64,000 bases of DNA from Nocardioides sp. JS614 (GCF_000015265.1 NC_008699.1:2976001-3040000); one strand, 5' to 3'. Shown: positions 44,169-53,056, counted from the stretch's first letter. The notes: a model not told the origin generated them from the sequence alone. Numbers and translations are program-made.

Positions 44169-44187
44169 GGGCCTCGGTGCGCCGGGC

Positions 44188-45078
44188 TCAGGCCATGCCG
44201 GGTCCGGCGTACCCCTCGCCCCGGGGCCGGATCAGGCCCTCCTGCGCGACCGTGGCGACCAGGGTGCCGTCCTGGGTGAAGATCCGGCCGAAGGCCAGCC
44301 CGCGGGCACCCACCGCCGCGGGCGAGACCTGGTCGTAGAGCCACCACTCGTCCGCGCGGAACGGCCGGTGGAACCAGATCGTGTGGTCCAGCGACGCCAT
44401 CTGCGTCTTCGAGGGGTTCACGCCGTGCGCGGCGAGCGTCGAGCCGAGCAGGCTCACGTCGCTGGCGTAGGTGAACGCCGCGAGGTGGACGACCGGGTCG
44501 TCGCCGAGCCCCTCCTTGAGCCGCACCCACATCCGGGCCTGGGAGGGGCGGTCCGGGTCGGCCTCGAGACCGAACCGCGAGTTGCCGAGCCAGCGCACGT
44601 CGAGCGCGCCCCACTCCTTGCCGAGGGCGTCCGCCTCGGCGTTGCCGCCGCGACGCATGACGTCGACCAGGTCGAGGCCCTCCTCCGGCGGCTTCACCTC
44701 GGGCATCGCGTCCTGGTGCTCGAAGCCCTCCTCGGCACGCTGGAAGTCCAGCACCTGGAAGTAGATCGCCCGCCCGTGCTGGCGCGCGATCACCCGCCGC
44801 GTCTGGAAGGACCGCCCGTCGCGGATCCGCTCGACGTCGTAGACGATCGGCACCGAGTAGTCGCCGGGCAGCAGGAAGTAGGAGTGCAGCGAGTGGACGG
44901 CGTACGCCGGTTCCACGGTGCGGGTCGCCGCGACCAGCGCCTGGGCGGCGACCTGGCCGCCGTAGACCCGGGCCCGGACCGAGTCCGGCTGCCCGCCGCG
45001 GAACAGGTCGGCGTCGATCCGCTCCAGGTCGAGCAGCCCGACCAGCTCCGCGGTCGGGCCCGACGCTCCCCCGCTCAC
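44188..45078 (-). CDS. tesB: Acyl-CoA thioesterase II (TesB), first-listed paralogue
   Basis: Encodes 296 residues in a double hotdog. The N-terminal half has RVYGGQVAAQALVAATRTV and HSLHSYFLLPGD, and the C-terminal half has MASLDHTIWFHRPFRADEWWLY with the catalytic Asp. It hydrolyses medium- and long-chain acyl-CoA. It is the last gene of a PAC2-tesB-tesB unit. The GTG at 45078 overlaps the upstream tesB stop (GTGA). Confidence 0.92.
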   Translation of the reverse strand: MSGGASGPTAELVGLLDLERIDADLFRGGQPDSVRARVYGGQVAAQALVAATRTVEPAYAVHSLHSYFLLPGDYSVPIVYDVERIRDGRSFQTRRVIARQHGRAIYFQVLDFQRAEEGFEHQDAMPEVKPPEEGLDLVDVMRRGGNAEADALGKEWGALDVRWLGNSRFGLEADPDRPSQARMWVRLKEGLGDDPVVHLAAFTYASDVSLLGSTLAAHGVNPSKTQMASLDHTIWFHRPFRADEWWLYDQVSPAAVGARGLAFGRIFTQDGTLVATVAQEGLIRPRGEGYAGPGMA

Positions 45079-45941
45079 GATCGCGTCCTGCGGCGGATCA
45101 GCGCCTCCTGGGCCACGCTCGCGACCAGGGTGCCGTCCTGGGTGAACACCCGGGCCAGCACCAGCCCGCGGCCGCCCGACGCGGACGGCGAGACCTGGTC
45201 GTAGAGCCACCACTCGTCGGCGCGGAACGGCCGGTGGAACCACACCGCGTGGTCGAGGGACGCCACGAGCGTCTCGGGCCCGCCGACCCGGACGCCGTGC
45301 GGCGCGAGCGCCGCGCCCATCAAGGTCATGTCGGAGAGGTAGGTGAACGCCGCGACGTGCTGGACCGGGTCGTCCGGCAGCGGCGAGGAGACCCGCAGCC
45401 AGAACCGCTGCCGCGCCGGGTGCCGCGGGTCGGGCTCGATCAGCCCGTCGCCGTCGGAGCCGACGTAGCGGAAGTCGACCACGTCCCACTCGGAGTCGTG
45501 CGAGGTGTCGCGGCCGGGGTCGAGCTCCTTGGCCGCCGCCCGCGCGTCGATCGCCTCCTCCGGCGCGACCACAGCGGGCATCCGGTCCTGGTGCTCGAAC
45601 CCGGGCTCGGGCTGGTGGAAGTTCGCGGTCAGCGCGTAGATCGGGCGCCCGTGCTGGCGTGCGAGCACCCGCCGGGTCGCGAACGAGCGGCCGTCGCGGA
45701 GGTTCTCGACGTCGTAGATCGTCGGCGCCTGGGTGTCTCCGGGCTGGAGGAAGTAGGAGTGCAGCGAGTGCACGACGTACGCCGGGTCGACGGTGCGGGT
45801 CGCCGCGACGAGCGACTGGGCCGCGGCCTGGCCACCGAACACGCGCGGCAGCGACGAGGGCATCTGCTGCCCCCGGAAGAGGTTGTCGTCGATGCGCTCG
45901 AGGTCGAGCAGCGCGACGAGCTCGTCGGCGTTCCTCGGCAC
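45075..45941 (-). CDS. tesB: Acyl-CoA thioesterase II (TesB), second paralogue
   Basis: Encodes 288 residues, clearly paralogous to its neighbour: RVFGGQAAAQSLVAATRTV, HSLHSYFLQPGD and VASLDHAVWFHRPFRADEWWLY line up almost word for word, while the middle parts differ. It is a tandem duplication that has diverged, perhaps for different chain lengths or branched/sterol-derived acyl-CoAs. The GTG at 45941, 4 bases after the PAC2 stop, is preferred over the long upstream reading. Confidence 0.9.
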   Translation of the reverse strand: MPRNADELVALLDLERIDDNLFRGQQMPSSLPRVFGGQAAAQSLVAATRTVDPAYVVHSLHSYFLQPGDTQAPTIYDVENLRDGRSFATRRVLARQHGRPIYALTANFHQPEPGFEHQDRMPAVVAPEEAIDARAAAKELDPGRDTSHDSEWDVVDFRYVGSDGDGLIEPDPRHPARQRFWLRVSSPLPDDPVQHVAAFTYLSDMTLMGAALAPHGVRVGGPETLVASLDHAVWFHRPFRADEWWLYDQVSPSASGGRGLVLARVFTQDGTLVASVAQEALIRRRTRS

Positions 45942-45945
45942 CCAG

Positions 45946-46881
45946 TCAGCCCTGGGGCTCGTCGTCGCCCGGGCGGTCGAGGCCGGCGAGGAACCGCTCG
46001 AACTCCTTGCCGATCTCCTCGCCCGTGGGCAGCCGCTGGTCCCGCGCGAGCAGGCTGGTGCCGCTCTCCTCGGCGCGCTCGAACGCGTCGTACTGCCGTT
46101 CCAGCGCGGCGACCACCTCGGCCACCTCCTCGTTGGCGGCCAGGTACCGCGCGATCTCGGCCTCGCGGTCCTCGGCCTCAGCACGCAGCCCGGAGAGGTC
46201 CACGGTCAGCCGGCCGGCGATCTCGACCTGCTCGAGCAGCGCCGCCGAGGCCCGGGGGTAGTCCATCTGGGCGAGGTAGTGCGGGATGTGCGCGACGAAG
46301 CCCATCGCGTCGTGGCCCCACTCCCCCAGCCGGACCTCGAGCAGGGCCTGCGCGCTGCTCGGGATCCGCAGCTCGCCGCGCCACGGGCTCTCGCCGGTGA
46401 TCAGCTCGGGGCTGTTGGCGTGGTGGGTGATCGCGATCGGGCGGGTGTGCGGCACCGCCATCGGCACCGAGCCCATCCCGACGACGCGGCTCACACCGAA
46501 CCGCTCGACGACCTCGCGCACCGCCCGGCAGAACGCCTCCCAGCGGTTGTCGGGCTCGGGACCGTGCAGCAGGAGGTACGGCGTGCCGCCGGTGTCGGCG
46601 AGCAGCCGGACGACCAGCCGCGGGGCGTCGTACGCGTCGTAGTGGTCCCGGACGAACGACATCGGTGGCCGCCGGGCACGGTAGTCGTGGAACTCGTCCA
46701 CGTCGAAGGTGGCCACGACCGGGCCCTCGGAGAGGTCCACCAGGTGCTGCGCGGCCCGTCCGGCGGCGTTGCCGGCGTCGAGGAAGCCGTCCAGGACGAG
46801 CACCATCGTCAGCGCGCCCCGGGAGCGGGCGTCGTCGAGCTCGGGGACCTCGTCGACGATGTGCACCAGGCGCTCAGGCAT
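45946..46881 (-). CDS. PAC2-family protein
   Basis: Encodes 311 residues of the PAC2 (proteasome-assembly-chaperone-like, COG2047) family seen in actinobacteria (Rv2125 type): LTMVLVLDGFLDAGNAAGRAAQHL near the N-terminus, LLLHGPEPDNRWEAF, and a C-terminal helical, Glu-rich region. The role in bacteria is not settled. It is the first gene ahead of the two thioesterases. ATG at 46881; divergent from fadA with a 105-base spacer. Confidence 0.85.
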   Translation of the reverse strand: MPERLVHIVDEVPELDDARSRGALTMVLVLDGFLDAGNAAGRAAQHLVDLSEGPVVATFDVDEFHDYRARRPPMSFVRDHYDAYDAPRLVVRLLADTGGTPYLLLHGPEPDNRWEAFCRAVREVVERFGVSRVVGMGSVPMAVPHTRPIAITHHANSPELITGESPWRGELRIPSSAQALLEVRLGEWGHDAMGFVAHIPHYLAQMDYPRASAALLEQVEIAGRLTVDLSGLRAEAEDREAEIARYLAANEEVAEVVAALERQYDAFERAEESGTSLLARDQRLPTGEEIGKEFERFLAGLDRPGDDEPQG

Positions 46882-46934
46882 GGCACCAGCCTAGTGGCGA
46901 GGGAGACGTCACATCGCCAGCGGGTGACCACTTT

Positions 46935-46950
46935 GTTACTGCGGGGTAAC
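46935..46950. promoter_or_regulatory. Inverted repeat overlapping the fadAB -10
   Basis: GTTAC-TGCGGG-GTAAC; the right arm overlaps a TAACCT -10 box at 46947-46952. It is about 36 bases before the fadA ATG. Likely an operator for a fatty-acid-responsive repressor; the regulator is not identified. Confidence 0.5.
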
Positions 46951-46986
46951 CTACGGGCATCCCCGACCCAAGGAGACCCCCCGGAC

Positions 46987-48312
46987 ATGAGCGGTTCCCG
47001 ACAGCTGCGTGAGGTCGTCTTCGTCGACGGCGTCCGCACCCCGTTCGGCAAGGCCAAGGGCCAGTACGCCGAGACCCGCGCCGACGACCTCGTCATCAAG
47101 TGCATCCGCGAGCTGATGCGCCGCAACCCGTCCCTCCCCCCGGAGCGCGTCGACGAGGTGGCCGTGGCCGCCACCACCCAGATCGGCGACCAGGGCCTGA
47201 CCATCGGCCGCACCGCCGCGCTGCTCGCGGGACTGCCGCAGAGCGTTCCCGGCTACGCCATCGACCGGATGTGCGCGGGCGCGATGACCGCGGTCACCAC
47301 GACCGCGTCGGGCATCGCCTTCGGCGCCTACGACGTCGCGATCGCGGGCGGTGTCGAGCACATGGGCCGCCACCCGATGGGCGAGGGCGTCGACCCGAAC
47401 CCGCGGATCCTCTCCGAGCGGATCGTCGACCCCGACGCGCTCGTGATGGGCAAGACCGCGGAGAACCTCCACGACCGTTACCCGACCATCACCAAGGAGC
47501 GCGTGGACGCCTACGCCGTGCGCTCGCAGGAGAAGACCGCCGCGGCGTACGACGCCGGCAAGATCCAGCCGGACCTGGTGCCGGTCGCGATCCGCTCCGA
47601 GGAGCTGGGCTGGGGCCTGGCCACCACCGACGAGCCGATGCGCCGCGGGACCACGATGGAGTCGCTCGCCGCGCTCAAGACCCCGTTCCGCGCCCACGGC
47701 AAGGTGACCGCGGGCAACGCCGCCGGCATCAACGACGGCGCCACCGCCGCGCTGCTCGCCGAGGAGGAGACCGCCCGTGAGCTCGGCCTGCCGGTGAAGA
47801 TGCGCCTGGTCGCCTACTCCTTCGTCGGCGTCGAGCCCGAGGTGATGGGCGCCGGCCCGATCCCGGCGACCGAGAAGGCCCTCAAGCAGGCCGGCCTGAC
47901 CATCGACGACATCGAGGCGTTCGAGGTCAACGAGGCGTTCGCGGTGCAGGTGCTCGCGTTCCTCGAGCACTTCGGCATCGCCGACGACGACCCGCGGGTC
48001 AACCCGTACGGCGGCGCGATCGCGATGGGCCACCCGCTGGCCTCCTCGGGCGTGCGGCTGATGACCCAGCTCGCGCGCCAGTTCGAGGAGCGTCCCGAGG
48101 TCCGCTACGGCCTGACCACGATGTGCATCGGCATCGGCATGGGCGGCACCGTGATCTGGGAGAACCCCGCTTGGGGGGCAAGCCCCCCAAGTACCCCCCA
48201 AGAACCCGTGGTTGCGGCCGCCGAGGAGGCTACGCGACCCGCTTGGGGGGCAAGCCCCCCAAGTACCCCCCAAGAACCCGTGGTTGCGGCCGCCGAGGAG
48301 GCTACGCGATGA
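46987..48312 (+). CDS. fadA: FadA acetyl-CoA acyltransferase with duplicated tail
   Basis: Encodes 441 residues. Thiolase core (about 1-393): catalytic Cys in IDRMCAGAMTAV, FEVNEAFAV, GHPLASSGVR and MCIGIGMGGTV. The normal protein would end shortly after VIWENP. Here 24 residues (PAWGASPPSTPQEPVVAAAE plus EATR) are repeated twice from a 72-bp tandem duplication, giving an extra 48-residue Ala/Pro/Glu tail. Its TGA overlaps the fadB ATG (ATGA). AAGGAG lies 11 bases before the ATG at 46987. With FadB it forms the trifunctional beta-oxidation complex (M. tuberculosis Rv0859/Rv0860 arrangement). Confidence 0.93.
   Translation: MSGSRQLREVVFVDGVRTPFGKAKGQYAETRADDLVIKCIRELMRRNPSLPPERVDEVAVAATTQIGDQGLTIGRTAALLAGLPQSVPGYAIDRMCAGAMTAVTTTASGIAFGAYDVAIAGGVEHMGRHPMGEGVDPNPRILSERIVDPDALVMGKTAENLHDRYPTITKERVDAYAVRSQEKTAAAYDAGKIQPDLVPVAIRSEELGWGLATTDEPMRRGTTMESLAALKTPFRAHGKVTAGNAAGINDGATAALLAEEETARELGLPVKMRLVAYSFVGVEPEVMGAGPIPATEKALKQAGLTIDDIEAFEVNEAFAVQVLAFLEHFGIADDDPRVNPYGGAIAMGHPLASSGVRLMTQLARQFEERPEVRYGLTTMCIGIGMGGTVIWENPAWGASPPSTPQEPVVAAAEEATRPAWGASPPSTPQEPVVAAAEEATR
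48166..48309 (+). repeat. 72-bp tandem duplication with hairpins at fadA-fadB junction
   Basis: Two consecutive 72-bp copies (48166-48237 and 48238-48309) are near-identical end to end. Each holds a perfect 10-bp-arm hairpin with an AA loop (48170-48191 and 48242-48263) and a GAGGAG ribosome-binding site. Only the second copy runs into the fadB ATG. The length is a multiple of three, so the fadA frame stays open. Confidence 0.93.
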
Positions 48313-50399
48313 CGACGAACGACACGACGAGCGAGCTCGTCGCTCGCGCCCAGGAGATCTCCTCCGACGCCGAGCGCGTCACCCAGGCCCACCTGCGCAA
48401 GGTCTCGCTGCCCTCGACCTCGGGCCGCAGCGGCGCGGTGCTCGGGCTGATCACCCTCGACAACGGCGAGGACCACACCAAGCCGAACACCTTCGGCCCG
48501 CGCTCGCTGCTCGCGCTGAACGAGGCGATCGACACCGCCCTCGCGGACGACGAGATCGTCGCCCTCGGCGTGACCGGCAAGCCGTTCATCCTGGCCGCGG
48601 GCGCCGACCTGACCTCGATCTCGGGCGGCGGCCCGGACGCCGTCCGCGTGGTGGCCGAGCTCGGCCACGCGGTGTTCCGCAAGCTCCAGGACGGCCGGAA
48701 GCCGTCGTTCGGGTTCGTCAACGGCCTGGCGCTGGGCGGCGGCCTCGAGGTCGCGCTGCACTGCACCTACCGGACCGTGATGGACAGCGCCCCGGCGCTC
48801 GGCCTACCCGAAGTGATGCTCGGGCTGGTGCCCGGGTGGGGCGGCGCGTTCCTGGTGCCGAACCTGCTCGGCGCCGATCGGGCGGTCACCGTGATCCTCG
48901 AGAACCCGCTCAACAACGGCCGCACGCTCGGCGGTGCGGCAGCGTACGAGCTCGGCCTCGCCGACGCGGTCTTCCAGGGCGCGGACTTCCTGGAGCAGTC
49001 GTTGCTCTGGGCGGACGCGGTGCTGCGCGGCGAGATCGTCGTCGACCGTCCGGAGGTCGACCGTGGAGCCGCCTGGGACGCCGCCGTCGAGCGCGCCCGT
49101 GCTCTCGTGCAGGCCAAGACGGGCGGCGCCAGCCCGGCCGCGCTCCAGGCCGTCGAGCTCATCGACGCCGCCCGCGACGGCGACCGCGACGCCGGGTTCG
49201 CCCGCGAGGACGACGCGCTCGAGGCGATGTCGAGGACTCCCGAGCTGATCGCCTCGCTGTACGCGTTCGACCTGGTGCAGAAGCGCGCCAAGCGTCCTGC
49301 GGGCGCGCCGGACAAGGCGCTGGCGCGGCCGGTGACCAAGGTCGGCATCGTCGGCGCGGGGCTGATGGCCTCGCAGATGGCGCTGCTGTTCGTGCGTCGC
49401 CTCGAGGTGCCCGTCGTCCTCACCGACCTCGATCAGGAGCGGGTCGACAAGGGCGTCGGCTACGTCCACGCCGAGATCGACAAGCTGCTCGCCAAGGGCC
49501 GGATCAGCTCCGACCGGGCGAGCCGCCACAAGGGCCTGGTCACCGGGTCGGTCGACAAGAGTGAGGGCTTCGCCGGCGCCGACTTCGTCATCGAGGCGGT
49601 CTTCGAGGAGATGTCGGTCAAGAAGTCGGTGTTCGCCGACGTCGAGAAGGCCGTCTCGCCCGAGTGCATCCTGGCGACCAACACCTCCTCGCTCTCGATC
49701 ACCGAGATGGCGGCCGACCTCGAGCACCCCGAGCGGGTCGTCGGCTTCCACTTCTTCAACCCGGTCGCGGTGATGCCGCTGCTGGAGATCGTCAAGGGCG
49801 AGCGCACCGACGACGCCACGCTGGCCACGGCGTTCGCGACCGGCAAGGCCCTGAAGAAGACCACGATCCTGGTCAAGGACAGCCCGTCGTTCATCGTCAA
49901 CCGGCTGCTCGGCAGGTTCATGGGCGAGGTCGGGCGGATCGTGGATGAGGGCACGCCCGTGCCGGTCGCCGACAGCGCGTTCGCCGGGGTCGTGCCGATG
50001 CCGCCGTTCATGCTCCTGTCGCTGGTGGGCCCGGCGATCGCGCTGCACAACAACGAGACGCTGCACGGCGCGTTCCCGGACCGGTTCTACGTCTCCCCCG
50101 CGCTCGAGCGCGTGGTGGCGGCGCGCAAGGTGTCGTACTACGGTCCCGACGGCGCGATCGACCCCGAGGTCGAGGCGCTGCTCGAGACGCCGGCCGAGCC
50201 CGTGGTCCTCGAGCCCGCGCAGATCCGCACCCGGGTGCTGGCCGGGCTCGCCGACGAGGCCCGCCGGATGCTCGACGAGGGCGTGGCCGTCGCGGCCGAG
50301 GACCTCGACCTGGCGATGATCACCGGCGCCGGGTTCTCGTTCTGGAACGGCGGGCTGACGATGCTGCTCGAGCGTGAGGGGCACGGCACGTTCCACTGA
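48309..50399 (+). CDS. fadB: FadB, fused enoyl-CoA hydratase / 3-hydroxyacyl-CoA dehydrogenase
   Basis: Encodes 696 residues. The N-terminal crotonase part (about 15-300) has ILAAGADLTSI (oxyanion hole), GLALGGGLEVALHC and ALGLPEVMLGLVPGWGG with the two catalytic Glu. The NAD domain (about 335-520) has KVGIVGAGLMASQMALL, ATNTSSLSITEM and GFHFFNPVAVMPLLEIV. The C-terminal helical domains contain FIVNRLLGRFMGEV. Carries out two successive beta-oxidation steps, partner of FadA. The ATG at 48309 overlaps the fadA stop. The longer upstream open frame runs through the duplication and is not real. Confidence 0.95.
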   Translation: MTTNDTTSELVARAQEISSDAERVTQAHLRKVSLPSTSGRSGAVLGLITLDNGEDHTKPNTFGPRSLLALNEAIDTALADDEIVALGVTGKPFILAAGADLTSISGGGPDAVRVVAELGHAVFRKLQDGRKPSFGFVNGLALGGGLEVALHCTYRTVMDSAPALGLPEVMLGLVPGWGGAFLVPNLLGADRAVTVILENPLNNGRTLGGAAAYELGLADAVFQGADFLEQSLLWADAVLRGEIVVDRPEVDRGAAWDAAVERARALVQAKTGGASPAALQAVELIDAARDGDRDAGFAREDDALEAMSRTPELIASLYAFDLVQKRAKRPAGAPDKALARPVTKVGIVGAGLMASQMALLFVRRLEVPVVLTDLDQERVDKGVGYVHAEIDKLLAKGRISSDRASRHKGLVTGSVDKSEGFAGADFVIEAVFEEMSVKKSVFADVEKAVSPECILATNTSSLSITEMAADLEHPERVVGFHFFNPVAVMPLLEIVKGERTDDATLATAFATGKALKKTTILVKDSPSFIVNRLLGRFMGEVGRIVDEGTPVPVADSAFAGVVPMPPFMLLSLVGPAIALHNNETLHGAFPDRFYVSPALERVVAARKVSYYGPDGAIDPEVEALLETPAEPVVLEPAQIRTRVLAGLADEARRMLDEGVAVAAEDLDLAMITGAGFSFWNGGLTMLLEREGHGTFH

Positions 50400-50429
50400 G
50401 GCCCCGCCCGGCACCGGCCGCACGCACCC

Positions 50430-50463
50430 GGGCCGCCGCGCACCATGAGGTTCGTGGCGGCCC
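50430..50463 (+). terminator. Candidate fadAB terminator hairpin
   Basis: GGGCCGCC (50430-50437) and GGCGGCCC (50456-50463) are perfect 8-bp arms around an 18-base loop, starting 31 bases after the fadB stop. No T-tract follows. Confidence 0.45.
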
Positions 50464-50473
50464 GGTCGTGCGG

Positions 50474-50682
50474 TCAGTCCACCCCGAACACAACGGCGCG
50501 GGGGGCGGTGCCGGCCACGGGCCAGACGGGGGTGTGGTCGCGTTCGCCTGCGCCGTCCATCTCCGTCATCCGGTCCACGGTCGTCGGGTGCCCGTCCCCG
50601 CGACTGCGACGGCGAGGGCGGCCACGCCGTCCCTCCAGGCGAGTCGCACGGTGGGGACACCTTCTTTCCTGGCCGCACCCAC
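50474..50682 (-). pseudogene. Possible small frameshifted gene
   Basis: The 350-base gap 50400-50749 holds the fadAB hairpin and this possible remnant. From a GTG at 50682 (GGAGAG just upstream) a frame with good codon bias runs through VPTVRLAWRDGVAALAVAVAG, then meets a stop. One base over, the frame GHPTTVDRMTEMDGAGERD continues with equally good bias to VVFGVD and a TGA at 50474. Removing one base near 50595 would give about 69 residues. The family is not recognised and the call rests only on codon composition. Confidence 0.3.
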
Positions 50683-50749
50683 GCTCTCTCCGCCGCGGCA
50701 CGTCGCGTAGGGCAGAAAGGCCCGTCCCGGCCCGGGCTTTCGCCACCCG

Positions 50750-52237
50750 TCAGTGCTGGACCGCGACACCCGGGAGGGCCACCCGGAAGGTGCTGCCCCG
50801 GCCCAGCTCGCTCTCGACGGTGACCGTGCCACCGTGCGCGGCCACGATCGAGGCGACGATGCTCAGGCCGAGCCCCGTGCCGGGCAGGTGCTGCCGGACC
50901 GCCTCGCCGCCACGGAAGAACCGCCCGAAGACATGCTCCCGGTCGTGGTCGGCGATGCCCATCCCGGTGTCGGCCACGAGGAGCTCGACGCCGTCGTCGG
51001 CGCGGCGCAGCTCGACCGTCACCGAGCAGCCGGCCCGTCCGTACTTGATCGCGTTCGACAGCAGGTTGTCGAGGACCTGCCGCAGCCGCTGGCCGTCGGC
51101 GACCGCCGGGAGCGTCCCGGGCGCCTCGACCCGGATGGACACGTCGCTCTGGTCCGCGACGGCTCGGACCGCCTCCACCGCCTCGTCGACGACCGTCCTC
51201 AGGTCGACCGGCCCCGAGTTCAGCTCCAGCGTGCCGTCGGCGATCTGGCCGATCAGCAGCAGGTCGGAGAGCAGCGCCTGCAGCCGCGCGGCGTTGCGCT
51301 GCACCACCCGCAGCTGGGCCGCCACCTCGTCGGTCAGGTCGTCGCGCTCGCCGAGCAGCTCGAGGTGGCCGAGCACCGAGGTGAGGGGCGTGCGGAGCTC
51401 GTGGGAGACGGAGGCGACGAACTCGTCCTTGACCTGGATGGCGCGCATCAGGTCGGTGACCTCCTGGTAGGCCAGCACCGCTCCCAGCCGCTCCCCCGAC
51501 GGGCCACGGACCTGCCGCGCCGAGGTGGAGAACGCCGACCACGTCGCCGGGTCCGCGCCCACCCAGTAGTTGTAGTCGTCGAACTCCTCGCCCTGCGCCG
51601 CGCGGTAGGACGGCATCTGCTCCCGGCTCATCAGGGTCTTGCCGTCCGGGAAGTACACGTGCCCCAGCTGGCCGGCCTCGCCCTCGTGCCCCTCGGGGAA
51701 CGGCCGCCGCAGGGTGTCGGCGTGCCGCTTGTTCGTCCGCTCGTAGCGGCCGTCCGGGCCGATCAGCAGGAGCCCGACGTTCACGGTGTCGAAGATCGCC
51801 GCGAGCATCTGCCGCTCCCGCTCCACCTCGGCGGTCACCGCCTCGAGCCGCTCCTCGTTCGCCCGCTGCTCGGTCACGTCGAGGACCTGGGAGATGAAGT
51901 GCCGCGCGGTGCCGTCCGGGTCGCGGACCACCGCGACCGACAGGTCGCCCCACACGACGTGGCCCTCGGCGTGCAGGTAGCGCTTGCGGATCCGGTAGGA
52001 GTCGAGCTCCCCGGCGAGCACCTGGTGGAACAGCGCCAGATCGGCGTCCAGGTCCTCCGGGTGCGTCAGGTCCTGGAAGCCGCGCTGGAGCAGCTCCGCC
52101 TGGGAGTAGCCGAGCATCTCGCAGAGCGCCCGGTTCGCCATCAGCAGCCGGCCGGTGGGATCGACCACGGCCATGCCGATCGGCGAGTGCTGCAGCATCA
52201 GCCGCCACAGGTCCTCGGTCTCGGCCCGATCCGCCAC
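50750..52237 (-). CDS. PAS-domain sensor histidine kinase
   Basis: Encodes 495 residues, no membrane helix. Two PAS domains (about 8-130 and 140-265; MLQHSPIGMAVVDPTGRLLMANRALCEMLGYS), HisKA with the phospho-His in FVASVSHELRTPLTSVLGHLELL (about 285), and HATPase with LDNLLSNAIKYG, VADTGMGIAD and GTGLGLSIV. It is a soluble sensor, so it probably responds to an internal cue such as redox or a ligand. No response regulator is adjacent. GTG at 52237 is chosen for the GGGGAGG seven bases upstream; the longer open frame above it is not coding-like. Confidence 0.9.
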   Translation of the reverse strand: MADRAETEDLWRLMLQHSPIGMAVVDPTGRLLMANRALCEMLGYSQAELLQRGFQDLTHPEDLDADLALFHQVLAGELDSYRIRKRYLHAEGHVVWGDLSVAVVRDPDGTARHFISQVLDVTEQRANEERLEAVTAEVERERQMLAAIFDTVNVGLLLIGPDGRYERTNKRHADTLRRPFPEGHEGEAGQLGHVYFPDGKTLMSREQMPSYRAAQGEEFDDYNYWVGADPATWSAFSTSARQVRGPSGERLGAVLAYQEVTDLMRAIQVKDEFVASVSHELRTPLTSVLGHLELLGERDDLTDEVAAQLRVVQRNAARLQALLSDLLLIGQIADGTLELNSGPVDLRTVVDEAVEAVRAVADQSDVSIRVEAPGTLPAVADGQRLRQVLDNLLSNAIKYGRAGCSVTVELRRADDGVELLVADTGMGIADHDREHVFGRFFRGGEAVRQHLPGTGLGLSIVASIVAAHGGTVTVESELGRGSTFRVALPGVAVQH

Positions 52238-52330
52238 CCGAACACCTCCCCTCGGCCCGAAACGTGGAGCCTCACCGTAGACGAAGGGTGCTGCCTTGGC
52301 AGCCGGACCGGCAAGACCGAGGATGGGGGC

Positions 52331-53047
52331 ATGGTGCGTCTGGCCCGGCTCGTCCCGCTGCTGGCCGCGCTCAGCCTCGTCGCCGCCACCCAGGTCGCGG
52401 CCGCACCGGCCGACGCCGCCGAGGGCTGGGTGGTCAAGGCCCAGAAGCGGCTCAACGGCCTGGGCTGTCAGGCCGGTCCCGCGGACGGCGAGCTCGACGC
52501 CCGGACCCGCTCCGCGGTGCACCGCTTCCAGTCGCGGCAGGGGCTGAAGCAGACCGGTCGGCTCGACGCGCGGACCCGGCACAAGCTGTACGCCGAGGGC
52601 CGCTGGGAGGCCGGTCCCTGCGACCGGCGTCCGGTCCCGGCCGCCTCGGGCAAGGGCCGGCGGATCGTGATCTCGCAGCGGCAGAACTGGGTCTGGCTGG
52701 TCGGCCCCGCCGGCCGAGTGGTCGCGCAGGGCGGCATGGTCGACAACCCCCGCGTGCTGCACCGCGGCGCCCACGCGACCGGCCCGTACTGCGGTCGCGC
52801 GGCACGGATCAAGCGCAACCAGTCGACCAGCGGCAGCGTCTGGCTCGACAACTTCGTCCGGTTCGCGCCCTGCGGCATCGGCTTCCACCGGATCCCCCGC
52901 GCCAAGTCCTCCGGGCGGCAGATCCACGCGGACTGGGTGCTCGGCACCGACCTGGCACGCTCGCACGGCTGCATCCGGCTGAGCCGGGCGCTCTCGAAGC
53001 GGGTCTGGGACTTCACCGTGCGCCGCACGCCCGTCCGCGTCGTCTGA
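52331..53047 (+). CDS. L,D-transpeptidase with peptidoglycan-binding domain
   Basis: Encodes 238 residues: signal peptide (about 1-28, cleavage after ADA), a PG_binding_1 domain (about 32-88, KAQKRLNGLGCQAGPADGEL) and a YkuD catalytic domain (about 105-236) with the active-site motif SHGCIRLSRAL. Exported; forms or edits 3-3 cross-links or anchors proteins in the wall. ATG at 52331; divergent from the sensor kinase, with a 93-base spacer. Confidence 0.9.
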   Translation: MVRLARLVPLLAALSLVAATQVAAAPADAAEGWVVKAQKRLNGLGCQAGPADGELDARTRSAVHRFQSRQGLKQTGRLDARTRHKLYAEGRWEAGPCDRRPVPAASGKGRRIVISQRQNWVWLVGPAGRVVAQGGMVDNPRVLHRGAHATGPYCGRAARIKRNQSTSGSVWLDNFVRFAPCGIGFHRIPRAKSSGRQIHADWVLGTDLARSHGCIRLSRALSKRVWDFTVRRTPVRVV

Positions 53048-53056
53048 CTGCTCACT

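Noticed and set aside
48166..48309. Insertion of a mobile element at fadA-fadB
   Set aside because: There are no terminal inverted repeats, no target duplication and no transposase. A simple tandem duplication with internal hairpins explains it.
50753..53047. Long plus-strand reading into the L,D-transpeptidase
   Set aside because: The upstream part is antisense to the sensor kinase. The signal peptide at 52331 marks the true start.
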